DNA of 28,021 bases, taken from the NCBI GenBank assembly GCA_003427395.1, contig BFEA01000437.1, positions 964,707-992,727 on the forward strand. Direction: 5' to 3'. The translations under genes and the position numbers were made by a program. The stretch is from Chara braunii (Eukaryota; Streptophyta; Charophyceae; Charales; Characeae). Shown here in pieces: positions 9,000-18,640 of this stretch. The notes below the pieces were generated by a model. It had not been told where the DNA came from. It searched no databases and worked only from the letters and a program-made list of their open reading frames with translations. Every line of letters starts with the position of its first letter. Within the stretch, counting starts at the first letter, position 1.

Positions 9000-9150
9000 C
9001 TCAGTCGGGATCTTATCAGTCCGACACAAGGGACACAACCAAGGCTTATCGCCATTTCTGTACGGGATGCACGAACCATGGGCTCGTGTGACACACTGTC
9101 GACAATCTATCCATTATGCACACCCTTCCCCACTAGGACGCATTGAGATC
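9000..9150 (-). pseudogene. PHD-finger-like Cys/His segment between RNase H and integrase
   Basis: On the minus strand one frame at about 9023-9103 shows Cys-x2-Cys-x4-His-x2-Cys-x11-Cys-x2-Cys, with a Trp two residues before the last Cys pair (PWLCPLC). This is the spacing of the C-terminal half of a PHD finger. Just upstream, in a neighbouring frame, lies SQCVLVGKGVHNG, which fits the first Cys-x2-Cys plus loop if the second Cys has become Val and one frameshift is allowed. The known role of PHD fingers is binding histone H3 tails. If real, this domain could guide integration to particular chromatin, as chromodomains do in other Ty3/gypsy elements. That role is inference. Confidence 0.5.
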
Positions 9151-9345
9151 GAGTAGACGCGCGAAATTGCTTTGCAAAAATAACAAAATTTGTCGGGTAG
9201 GGAGAGAAGAGATGAAGATGAAAGGGGAGAGAGAGGAGTTGCAGGATTACCTCCGGCACCCATTGCCAATCACCTGCCTCTTGCCACGTGGAAGGACTGC
9301 CACTTGTCCGTACTTGGGTCCGTTCGCTGACCCCGCTTCCTTCCA

Positions 9346-9840
9346 CTAAATGATTTCTTCAGCCTTGGGTATCTTAACGGGGCGATGCAGACGTGTCAGC
9401 CCGTCCGCGTTGCCGTGCCTCTTTGTCTTTCGATGGACAATGTCGAAGTCGTATTCCTGTAGGCGCACCGCCCACCGTCCAATCATGGCCGTGTAATTAG
9501 TGAGCTTCTTGAGGGCCAGTAATGGTTCGTGATCGGTTATAAGGAGGAACTTCTGTCTGTAGAGATACGGATGGAAGTGCTGAATTCCCCAGACCACTGC
9601 GTAACACTCGCCTAGTGGGGCCGAATCGTTCTTCCATTCGTTTGGCACCGTGTGTGACGCGTACTCGATGACGTGTTCTCGACCATCGTTTCCCTTCTGC
9701 GCTAAAATAGCGGAGATTGCTTCCGGCTGCCAGTCCGTTGTGAGAATAAACTGCTTTGCAGGGTCGCTGGATCAAAACAGGTGTCGTGGCCAGAGCCTCC
9801 TTGATAGTGGCGAAGGCGTGTTCACACTCCTCGTCCCAAC
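9346..9840 (-). pseudogene. RNase H domain of the Ty3/gypsy element
   Basis: From upstream to downstream on the minus strand: FATIKEALATTPVLIQ, then after a frameshift near 9770 FILTTDWQPEAISAILAQKG with the first acidic residue, GECYAVVWGIQHF with the catalytic Glu, LLITDHEPLLALKKL with the next Asp, and the tail LQEYDFDIVHRKTKRHGNAD typical of Ty3/gypsy RNase H. The catalytic set is still readable, but the frameshift prevents a single protein. Confidence 0.88.
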
Positions 9841-11105
9841 TGAGGGGCTGGTCCTTTCGTAGAAGATTCGTCAGAGGTCGCGCAATCGAGGCGAAGCCTT
9901 TGATAAAACGTCGGTAGTATGACGCTAGTCCCAGGAAAGGTCGAACCTGCGTCACTGACGTGGGGACAGGAGCCTCTTTCACCACCGCGACTTTCCTTGA
10001 ATCCGGTCGTAATCCTCCACGTGTCACCATGTAACCCAAGAACGAGATTTCTGCGAGAAAAAAACTCGCTCTTCTCGAGCGCGATCTTGAACCCAGCGTC
10101 TCTCAGAGCTCCGAGCGTCCACTCGATGTACTGTGCATGCCCGTGAAAGGTCTCTGAGTAGACGAGGATATCGTTCATGTACATGATGACGCAAAAGTTA
10201 ATCATCCCTTGAGTGAGCCGCGTCTTGTTGACGAAGTTCTGAAATGTCACGTTCATCGCTCGCTGAAACGTGGCAGGCGCGTTGCAAATACCCATCAGAC
10301 ACCGGACCCACTGCCACGTGCCTTCAAACAATACGAAAGCCATTTTGGGTCGATCTTCCTACTTAACCAGAATGTGATGGAAGTCTTGACGAATATCAAA
10401 CTTAATAAAATAATTAGCACAACCAATCGCATCCGGCAAATCATCAATCCTGGGAAGGGGTTACACATCATTAATCGTGATGTCATTCAACTTGCGATAA
10501 TCAATGCATATACGAATCGATCCAACTACTACCGGGAACGACCATGGTCCGGTGGCGGGTTCAATCCAACCATTGGCTTCGAATTCTCGAATCCGCTCAA
10601 GGGCGGTTTTCCGTTCTACCAGGGAGTATCTGTAGGGCTTACAATGAATCAGGGGATGGTTTTCGGTTTGAATCTCGTGTTGTATGACTAACGACAGTCC
10701 AATGTCTGTGTCCGTCAAGCTGATCGCTCCTTTGTATTCTTTTAGAATTTCCGCGATTAGGTGCTGGATCTCATCAGGTACGTATTGGGGCATGTGCAAC
10801 TCGTACAACTTATCCCATATTCGTACATCGACATCTTTCGTACTCACCCGCTTGGTGCTTTCGGGTGGGGTTGCGGAAATAAACGAATTATCCGATCGCC
10901 AAGTGAATATCGTGGCCATCATTTGTGCGTCTTGCTCTCGAATGGCCACATGTTCCTCCGGCGTTACTCCGTCTCGAATGTCGTGCAATGACACGGGTTT
11001 CGTTGCGATTTTGATTTCGAGCCCAGATTCGACGCACTCAGGGGGTTCCAAAGAATTGGTCTCTGCCCCTAAGCGTAGTAATCTTATCTCTTTTGCAAGT
11101 GTCAA
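9822..11105 (-). pseudogene. Reverse transcriptase of the Ty3/gypsy element, inactive
   Basis: The frame contains recognisable RT blocks: HCKPYRYSLVERKTALERI, EANGWIEPATGPWSFPVV, RICIDYRKLNDITI, motif A FIKFDIRQDFHHILVK with its Asp, and RCLMGICNAPATFQRAMN. Two in-frame stops break it: TAA at 10461-10463, where Tyr of YPLPR is expected, and TAG at 10359-10361. The active-site box reads YMNDILVYS (YMND at 10170-10181) instead of YMDD, so one catalytic Asp is lost. The connection region (PFLGLASYYRRFIKGFA) follows in another frame near 9920. The YRRFI connection motif supports Ty3/gypsy. Confidence 0.93.
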
Positions 11106-11335
11106 GAGAGATCATGGGAGATTTGTGATGTCGCAAAAGTGTCTTTTGTCGTTGTATCGTGTGAGGAGAGGGGAGATACCTTCGTAAAGGGTTCGAGGGG
11201 GTTCCAAAGAATCGATCATCCTCGAAATCTGTACGAGTGGTTCCCCATAATCATTGCTTGCGTTCTTTGCAGATTTTGGTCAGTCCAGCTCACTGAATTC
11301 CCCTTCGCTCGCCGCACAGGGTAATGGATAAGTTG

Positions 11336-12349
11336 TCATACCATCTCCAGGATCAATGGATCCTCTTCGTCGGTGCTGTATGCGTCCTTCGGAGATTGCT
11401 CACCGTCAGCAGAGGTATTCCAAGTAATCATGCGAAGAGTTCCCGCCATCATGAGAGAAACTCGCAGGGTTACGTTAGCGGTAGTACGGAGAGTCAGTCT
11501 CATAGGCACAACATAAGGTTTTCCACCTGTATTCCGGAGGACGATCGATCGCCTCTTGAAATCCAGATTGGCTCGCAAGGCCACCAGGGCGGGAAGGCCA
11601 AAAAAGACGTCGTAAGTATTTACGTCTAAAACTACGACATCTTCCAAAGCATGTACCTTCCCTAATCGAATAGCAACGTTGGTCATCCGTCCCACTGTTT
11701 TAATCTTCTCTTCATCCGCTGAAACGAGCTGGTATTTTTCCGTAAGCATGATTAGAACACTCTTTCTTTCTGCCCTTTCAACTACCCTTAATGAGATAGC
11801 TAAAACAGCGGCTCCAGAATCGATGATGGCATTGTACGGAATTCCCCATATCTCGATATCGCATTCCGCCGATTTCCACGGGATTGGTTTAATCCTTAGG
11901 AAATTGTCATCTTTGTGGATTAATCCTAGCTGTATCGGATCCGAAGTATCAGCAACGTTTTCACCTTGAGCGGGACTTTTTGTTTTCGTGTTAGCTGTTC
12001 GTGCGAGGGCGAACTGTTTCCGATTCCTCTTGCAATGTTGCAACATGCGTTCGTTGGCTTGTTCTGATATCAAGTGTAGATGACCGATCGGAAAAGGAAT
12101 CCGATGGTCCAAAGCTCGAACGATGTTGAGAACATCGATTTCTCCGGTGACGAAGGTGGGTCCTCCCGACTCCATTTCCCCTGGAGAAGGTCGCCACTTC
12201 GCCACTTCTCTTTGTTCTGGCGCTGGTCTAATGTTTCCAATCATCCCAAGCCCTGGATATCCGAGTGTTACGTACTGGTCCAAGGGAATAAGCTCGGCGG
12301 CTTCCTCCATTGTAGCTAGCGTGTTTCCACCCCCCTCTCTTTCTTCCAT
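11336..12349 (-). pseudogene. Gag-end and aspartic protease region of the element
   Basis: A 337-codon minus-strand ORF carries a retropepsin-like domain in its second half. IIDSGAAVLAIS near residue 184 is the D-S/T-G-A catalytic loop. YDVFFGLPALVALRANLDF followed by RRSIVLRN matches the C-terminal part of retroelement proteases. The first half is probably the end of Gag or a linker. This frame is open, but its neighbours on both sides are frameshifted, so it cannot be made as part of a polyprotein. Confidence 0.8.
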
Positions 12350-13564
12350 CAGCGCCCCGACTCGCCCTCGTCCATTAGCGATTGGGGCGGCTGCTACAGG
12401 TGCAACCCCGATTCATGGTTGCGGGGGTCGGTGAGGGCAATCCCGGCCTATGTGTCCTGGTTGATGACACATGTAATAGACATTCAAGTTGCCAGGGACA
12501 CCTGCAGGAGGCGGTGCCGGAACCAATCCGTGCTGAAGCGGGGCGGCACGACCTCATCATTGCCTCTATTCGAGCGTTATGTTCCCACTGTTCCTTTTTG
12601 CTCTCCTGATTTAAGGTGACCAGTGTCTTAGTTAGTTCTAATAACGCGGAAGAGTCATTCGGTCGTGGGGGACTTTCAATCGGAGGCGGGGTGCTGTCAT
12701 TATGGGAACGGGAACGCTTGTAATCGCACTCGACGCTGGTCGTTTGGGACTAATCTGTTCTAGACAGGTGACAAGGACCGACACAAACACCATGTTTTCA
12801 AATTTGTTCTGTAGCGCAACCAACTCAGCTTTAGCTCTCTGTAGTTCAGACGAGTCTCCTTCCCTGGGATAGTCCTCCCCTTCTAGGAAACTCACGGCGA
12901 ACTTTCGTTCCATTTCCTTTGCGGCGGCCATGATCTGTTGCAGCGTGTGATTGATGGGGGAGAACTGTTTTCACAGTCTCGCCCTCATCGTTCGGCTATG
13001 AAGTCCGCCGATAAACAAATCTCTGCCTACTTGCTCGCCTCGTTCCGTTTTCACAAACATCCTATAGAATCGGTTTCGGTACTCTGTGACAGACTCGAGA
13101 GGTTTCTGAACTCCGTCTTTAATCATAAAAAGAGCCTGTTCGGGGTGGATGTAATCGAATCGATTCAAGAAATCTCGCTCGAATGTCGGGAGATCGACCC
13201 ATACATAGGTGTTAAACCAGTGATGGGGGCATCTCCTCCCAATCGTGCGGGGATATTCACCTGCGCCTCGTTGTCATCATACTGCTGAGCTCGGAGCGTG
13301 GCCAACCATGCTCCAGCGAGATGATGTGCAGGGTCGAATAGATAAAGATCAGGTGGGCTAAGGTGGCGTCATGGGAGCTCGTGCTCGTGGCGGAGGTTGA
13401 TTTGGATTTACTTGTTGATTGGGGTTCTGTTGAGGATTTGGGTTCTGCTGGTTAGCGTTCATGTTGACCGCCCGTCGATTCGCTGATCGACTTCTAGTAA
13501 TGACGGGGTCGCATCTATGCGCATTTCGGGGTCCAGGTCGCCTTCCGTTAGCCAGATCGCTCAA
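12350..13564 (-). pseudogene. gag relic of the Ty3/gypsy element
   Basis: Coding fragments follow the primer-binding site in several frames. The N-terminal piece (13358-13564) is rich in Asn, Gln and Pro. A capsid-like piece near 12971-13215 includes WFNTYVWVDLPTFERDFLNR, RFDYIHPEQALFMIKDG and VTEYRNRFYRMFVKTE. A linker piece lies at 12638-12931. A zinc-knuckle-like motif at 12437-12478 reads YYMCHQPGHIGRDC, with Tyr in place of the first Cys of CCHC. The frameshifts, and the missing Cys, show that Gag is non-functional. Confidence 0.8.
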
Positions 13565-13603
13565 CTACCGTGCCATAAGTCCAATAACACTGCCACGTGT
13601 CGG

Positions 13604-13615
13604 GCTCCGATACCA
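13604..13615 (-). other. Primer-binding site (initiator-Met-tRNA type)
   Basis: The minus strand reads TGGTATCGGAGC directly after the 5' LTR homology ends. The usual plant retrotransposon site complementary to initiator Met-tRNA is TGGTATCAGAGC, one base different. Its position fixes the inner LTR boundary near 13616 and confirms minus-strand orientation. Confidence 0.8.
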
Positions 13616-16014
13616 ACCTCTCGCCCGACGCGACTTCCAGATCGGAGTGGGATGTGGGCCTGGAAGTGTGAAAAGGGGTGTGCCAAGGATTTTTGGGAAA
13701 GTGGGGGGGGGGGGGGGGAGTCCCAGGTCAGAACTGAGATCTCCTGTGGCAAGAGTTCAGGGGCATAGGTGCAATAGGATCTCCTGTGGCAAGAGTTCAG
13801 GGGCATAGGTGCAATAGGGCTACGGGGGGGGTTGCTTCAGGTCCGATGGCGGGGGACGTCGTGCAATCGTAAGGCCGATGGCATGCGTGGTGCATCAAGG
13901 CCGCCCGATCCGTCTGTATTGGTGAAGGGAGGGAAGTTGGTAGTGATAACGACGAAGCCGAGGGATATGAAATATTGCGTGTTATCCGTAGTGGGAAAAT
14001 CGGGGCACCTCGGGGCACTGGTTACGGCGCAGTGAAACTCCCTGGGGCACAATCAATTCTCGGTTAGGCAGGGGAATTCCGGGTATCTTTGCCTAATACA
14101 TTCTCTCACCCAAGGGTCGAAGTATTCCGAGTCCCAGGAGCTCGGCATCTTCTCATCGCGGGGTAGCGAAATTCTTCCGCACGCATCTAACCGGCGAGGG
14201 GATTTTCCCGATGTGATATCGGAAGTTCCTATCCATTTAGATACGTGGGGGAAGGAGAAGAAAAATTCCCACCTACCCGATACCGGAGGTGTCCAATGGT
14301 CGCGTATCCGCGCGCGTGGATGCGTGTAGGCTGCGCAAATCCGATCGCGCTTACACGTATCCCCACGCCATATTCGCTAGTTTCTAAAAAAAAATGAGAG
14401 CCTAATTCCTTATGCAAAATCACCATGTGTCATAAACAACTACCCAATCATCTAATCACTCTGTGCTTCCGCAAGCGATCATCCCCGAGTATGCAAGTCG
14501 TTGTAACACATCACTCACCGCAACAACATCAGAGCCTATATCGTGACGTCAGCAGATCAAGCATCAAGCAATGATGATGACTAGACAAAAACGATAAACA
14601 TGAAAAGGGCGGAATCCTAACTGTATAGGCACATTCCATCATTTGGCAAATCCCTGATCTACAGCCATTCCACACTCATGCAAGTGACGCGTACATCAAA
14701 TCTGCAACTCCCCCTTGTTGTTATACATCACAAGCAAAAACGAGAAGGAAAGCGACAAGCGTATCATCCATTCGAATCTCTTCATTCGACGGGACACAGA
14801 CAAGATTAAGATCAACCAAAAACAGATGCAGAGAAAGTTGAAACAAAGATTCCGCAAGCAAAAATGGGCGAATCGCCTGAAGCCGAGATCAAAACTTATA
14901 TACAAAGATGAGAAAGGAATGACAAAGAAAGTTCAAATCCGCGTCCCTCCACCTCGACTCTCTCTTCCTCTCTCTCTCTCTCTTCGATGCGGACGGTCTG
15001 TCGTCACGCACCAACCCACGAAGTCGTCACCCCGCTTCGTCTTCCCGCACCCGTCCGGTTCGCCCACGCCCACAGTCCGTCGTGGCCCGCGTCAACCCCG
15101 CGTGTTTGGCACCAGCTCATCGGGTTGCCCGACTCCCACTTCAACTCACCTCTTACTTCGCTCGCGAGCCGACCCTCACTGATCGCGCTCCCCGAGCTTC
15201 CAGCAACTGGTTAAGAGAGCTATCTTATCGCGCAGCTGGAATTTATATCGTGCATGCATGTGCGAAGAACACGGAATTGCAAGGACTTTAAAGGGGAGAT
15301 TAGGAGAGGGAGCGCCTACGTTCTGCAAGGCCAGACAACGGCGTGGGGGACGTAGCCACTCTCCACGCAATCGATCCGAGCATGCTGGCCGCGGGCTTAC
15401 TAGGCACAGCAAAAGGGAAAGAGAGAGCGGGAAAGACGAAGCTCAAGAAGGAAGATACAGTTACAATGGCGCCCGCCCAAAAATTACAGTTACTTGCAGG
15501 ATTAGAGGCGCCGACTAATCAGAGCTCCGTTGCAGCCGCAAAAAGAAGCGCGCAAGAAAGACAACGCGCGGCAAAAGAAATCCTAAATTCCTAAACTCCT
15601 GGCTAATGCAAAAAGAAAAATGCAAATTCCGAAAAGAAAGTCCGAAATTCCGAGAGCCACCAAGGCTCGACAAGATTCAAAAAGAAAAAAAAAAGAAAAT
15701 TCAAAAAGAACGAAGCAAAATTCCCGCGCGATCTCCGCGCCCAAAATCCGACAACGGAACAGGAAAGAAGCGACGTCAACCATTATTAATCGTGCCTTGT
15801 CGGAGCAACAGCTACTCAATCGGCCATCTCGGGACTTGCCCGGCCCTGAACCCAGCCATCCGAAAAGAAGCGACGCAAAAAGGCGAAAAAGCGAGGACTC
15901 TGATGCAATTTTCCCTTAATCCCGATCTCCGGTAATTGGCCCATCCTTCCCATCTTAGGACCCCTCGTTGTCATCGCGCAGAAAATCGCGCAGAACAGAA
16001 AGTGGTTCGTCTCA
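13616..16014 (-). repeat. 5' LTR of the Ty3/gypsy element
   Basis: About 2.4 kb, homologous to the 3' LTR. It holds a poly-G run (about 13702-13718), a private tandem duplication of 40 bases (13739-13778 and 13779-13818), and a short CT microsatellite near 14966-14983 that is also present in the other LTR. The outer end is CTCA at 16011-16014, followed by GGCATA. Confidence 0.87.
15241..15247 (-). promoter_or_regulatory. Candidate TATA box in the 5' LTR
   Basis: The minus strand reads GATATAAATTCC, the counterpart of the candidate in the 3' LTR. In an active element the 5' LTR copy would start the genomic transcript. Its conservation between LTRs only shows common origin, so function is inference. 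Confidence 0.35.
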
Positions 16015-16020
16015 GGCATA
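16015..16020. repeat. Candidate target-site duplication GGCATA (right)
   Basis: Matches 1728-1733 and sits immediately after the terminal CA of the element. Confidence 0.55.
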
Positions 16021-16141
16021 CCTCACCCCTAAAAACGGGTCCCAAAACTGTGGCCACGACTCTGTCACCTGTTTCCCACTGTAGGAAGAGAGCTTCTCAA
16101 CCAGGAGGATGTTGTCATTTTCCCTTGATCCGAGATTGTTG

Positions 16142-16365
16142 CTAGGAATTTATTTTCGCGCATGGTTTACTAAACCAAACAAGATTGTGTTTTTTCCAAT
16201 CAGCTATGATGACCTGACGAATTTCCTTTTTAGTGTATCTGACAGTCTGTGGAAAACCAACTCCGTCTTTTCGGAAAACTTTCGCATTCCTCATTGCACA
16301 GAGGGCTTCCATTATTATACCTCTACAGATCAGGGCCTGTTCCAAACTCCTGAAACGAAGCTAGT
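16142..16365 (-). pseudogene. LINE ORF2 C-terminal fragment, minus strand
   Basis: The minus-strand translation contains IIMEALCAMRNAKVFRKDG and, after it, KKEIRQVIIADWKKH. The plus-strand LINE at 17180-18072 has the parallel pattern LIWEDRNNQLFRRE and TQEIRNTITRDWTRHRK after its zinc-binding domain. The shared RN-x2-(V/L)-FR ... EIR-x2-I-x2-DW spacing indicates the same part of a related non-LTR retrotransposon. It is short, ends at a stop at 16142, and has an in-frame stop shortly upstream. It is a dead remnant. Confidence 0.55.
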
Positions 16366-16878
16366 TTCTTGCGGGGAGGTTTTATGACTTTCCCAAAAAG
16401 GATCAACGGGAAAGGGAGGTTACTTATCTCAAATCACTCATGAGACAGGGGCTAGATTAGCGTCCGCATCTACCAAGCCGCTTTCCGGAATTTGATTGGA
16501 ACCCTCAGCGACACATATATTAAAAAAAAAAGAATAAGAAGAACATACATACACAAATACATCGACCACAGTGACCTAGATCCCTCAGAAATGGAAGAGA
16601 TTCAAACACAGATGTAATGGACTCGAGCAGTCCTTTCACAATTACTGTCAAACAGAAGCCAAACATATCTTCACCCTCCAATAGAACGCACTCTGGAAGA
16701 TTGTATTCCGCTTAACGCGCTCACGAGGGACTGACAGACAGACAGACAGACAGGGGGTGGGGCTGGGAACAGGCCTGCGAGTGAGGACAACGGAGCGAGA
16801 TAGGCTTGACAGTCAGATATCCTCAATTCATGAACCTTCCCGATTGGTTCCATCAAGGGTAGGATATTAGGGCGGACT
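16366..16878. other. Intergenic, no gene seen
   Basis: AT-rich stretch with a short poly-A (16520-16532) and a tetranucleotide run of GACA units at about 16731-16753. Nothing resembles a coding region. Confidence 0.5.
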
Positions 16879-16985
16879 ACCGTCTTCACCTGAATAGAAC
16901 GCCCGGTGATTATAGCTGTATTTGGTGGAGCTTTCAGTCTAGATGCAGTAGTGTTGACCGGGCGTTCTATTCGGGTAAAGATGGT
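16879..16985. repeat. Inverted repeat, 29-bp arms with ~49-bp loop
   Basis: The arms 16879-16907 and 16957-16985 are reverse complements with three mismatches, all transitions. The core GAATAGAACGCCCGGT is exact. A further short match, GGGCGGAC, occurs outside each arm at unequal distance. It could be a small foldback element or the ends of a deleted transposon. Confidence 0.75.
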
Positions 16986-17014
16986 GGCCTACAAAAGCTC
17001 TGTCCGCCCTCCAC

Positions 17015-17090
17015 TATGTGGAATCTAGTCTATGTTTGGACTATGCACGGCATATGTGGAATCTAGTCTATGTTTGGACTATGCACGGCA
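17015..17090. repeat. Perfect 38-bp tandem duplication
   Basis: Positions 17015-17052 and 17053-17090 are identical 38-base units beginning TATGTGGAATCTAG. Identical copies suggest a recent slippage event or an assembly duplication. Confidence 0.9.
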
Positions 17091-17179
17091 GCACGGGGCC
17101 CTGGCATCCGATCTGAAATCTCAGAGCCGCACTGTTGCCTGGTTGAAAACTACTCCAAAAAGGGGAATGATTAGCTGGC

Positions 17180-18072
17180 CATCTTTACGATTCAGTTAAA
17201 TTCTATATGGCAGCAGCCCTCACAGAAGACAGCCAGTCTGCTCTGGCTTCAGACCTTCTCAGCATCATCATCGGCAGTGAATTTGGTCCAAAGGGGAATG
17301 AATATCTCACAGACATGTGTAGGCTGCAAATGGATCTGGGAAAACAACCGCCATCCATGGTTAACCTGTCCAGAATCCCCAAGGATATGGGATTTGTTCA
17401 TTCGACACTGGAACAGGTTCACAGGAAAAGCTTTCGAGTGGTCAGATGAATGGATTGCCTCAGGAACGCACAAAGCAGACAACCAGAAGGAGGAAAACTG
17501 GCTCTATGTTGCTCAGGCAATAAGATGAATTATTTCAAAATTGATATGGGAGGACAGAAACAACCAGCTTTTCCGCAGAGAGTTTATCTCGGATGCTGCA
17601 GTAAAGACACGGATTACACAAGAGATTCGGAACACAATCACAAGAGATTGGACCAGACACAGGAAAAGAAAGACAGACATGACCTCGGTTAGGAAATGGT
17701 TTGAAGAGACATGATGGAGAAGAGACTCTAGCCTTGCTAAGCTGGATTGTGTTGGCAGGCCTCAGTTCTGTCCTTGGTTGTTATCCCCTCTGGGGTTTGC
17801 GAAGCGATTCAGCCACCCACCGCAGAGGGTTTAGAAGGTTAGGCACCTGCAGAGTTCATTAGACCCATGTTGACTACTGGAGGTTGTGTTTTGGGGGAAA
17901 TGCCCCAACTTCTTTCTATTTTGGGAACTTTCTTTTAGGGAACACTCGACCCGGTTTCCAGGAGCACAATCTGGGTATTGGCCCAGTACTTTCACAGGGT
18001 TGTTTGTGAGGGATTCCTGGGTCTCTTCCCTATTGGTAATATAAAGTTCAATTGTTCCCCCCCCAAAAAAAA
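17180..18072 (+). mobile_element. 5'-truncated LINE: ORF2 end plus 3' UTR and poly-A
   Basis: The plus-strand frame through 17714 encodes the C-terminus of a LINE ORF2. The RT-associated zinc-binding domain (zf-RVT) is readable: LLWLQTFSASSSAVNLVQRG, TCVGCKWIWE, HPWLTCPESPRIWDL. The usual tail follows with KLIWEDRNNQLFRRE and EIRNTITRDWTRHRK, ending at TGA 17712-17714. A single in-frame TGA (17526-17528) stands where Trp is likely. The 3' UTR (17715-18063) ends in a C-run and poly-A (18065-18073). It contains the reverse complement of a GGAAACCGGGTCGAGTG motif that recurs elsewhere in the window. No RT or endonuclease domain remains, so this is a dead 5'-truncated copy. Confidence 0.8.
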
Positions 18073-18073
18073 G

Positions 18074-18640
18074 TACTCTAAAAATGAACTAGTCCCCCGC
18101 TAGTGGGTCATGACCCCTGGCCGTCTTCTGGCTGGTGCTGCCAGCCGTTTTGCTCCATTTCGCCCCCGTAGAAAGACCCCGGGAACTTGCTGCTATGTAT
18201 CACCCGCGGTCATGACTGCGGGCCCGCTGACCGCATGCGGTCAGGATCATGGCCGCGGGGCCAAGTGCGGACACAAATCCCCGACATTTTTAATTCCGAG
18301 GATAATAGGCGGAATAAATAAATTAAAATATTGAGTTGTAGGGCCCAAGTTTCGTTGCAAAAATACATGGTTCGTTGCAGCTTTAGAGATCCCCGTAGTT
18401 TCACAGCAATAATAGTTTTGCAGGGGGGGTCCAGCTGTCCTTGCAAAAATAGATCTTTCGGACCAGTATAACATTTCTGCTGCGAAACTTCAAAAACGCG
18501 CTATTTCTGCAATTACCCCTGGAACAGACGAAGACTTGGACTTATGCAAAATCAGAATAGATAGAAACGAGGCACCTTGGAGGGGGCATTACCTGAAGAT
18601 GCTCTTATCACTTCAGGCAGTGCCAAAATACGTTTAGAGG
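18074..18640. other. Palindrome-rich intergenic segment
   Basis: Holds the perfect palindromes GGGTCATGACCC (18106-18117) and CTGACCGCATGCGGTCAG (18227-18244). The second lies inside a larger inverted repeat whose 13-base arms (18203-18215 and 18247-18259) match at 12 positions. From 18340 to 18530 the text has words such as TATTTCTGCAATTACC and GAAACTTCAAAAACG. These are loosely similar to the foldback element at 22814-23212, so a diverged relative may lie here. No gene is visible. Confidence 0.5.

Larger units (their letters stand above)
1734..16014 (-). mobile_element. Ty3/gypsy-like LTR retrotransposon with long LTRs
   Basis: A 14.3-kb element lies on the minus strand, defined by two long direct repeats, a Met-tRNA-type primer-binding site inside the right one, and the order gag, protease, RT, RNase H, integrase. 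That order, with integrase after RNase H, is diagnostic of Ty3/gypsy rather than Ty1/copia. Two further ORFs lie between integrase and the 3' LTR. About 1.0 kb of the length is two nested hAT-type elements with their duplications. In two 60-base blocks I compared by eye the LTRs differed at 3 and 5 positions, so the insertion is not recent. Gag-pol is interrupted by many stops and frameshifts, and the element cannot be autonomous. No clear polypurine tract is visible next to the 3' LTR. Confidence 0.92.

Noticed and set aside
10209-11187. Plus-strand ORFs of 160 and 167 codons
   Set aside because: Antisense shadows of the reverse transcriptase, whose motifs are unmistakable on the minus strand.
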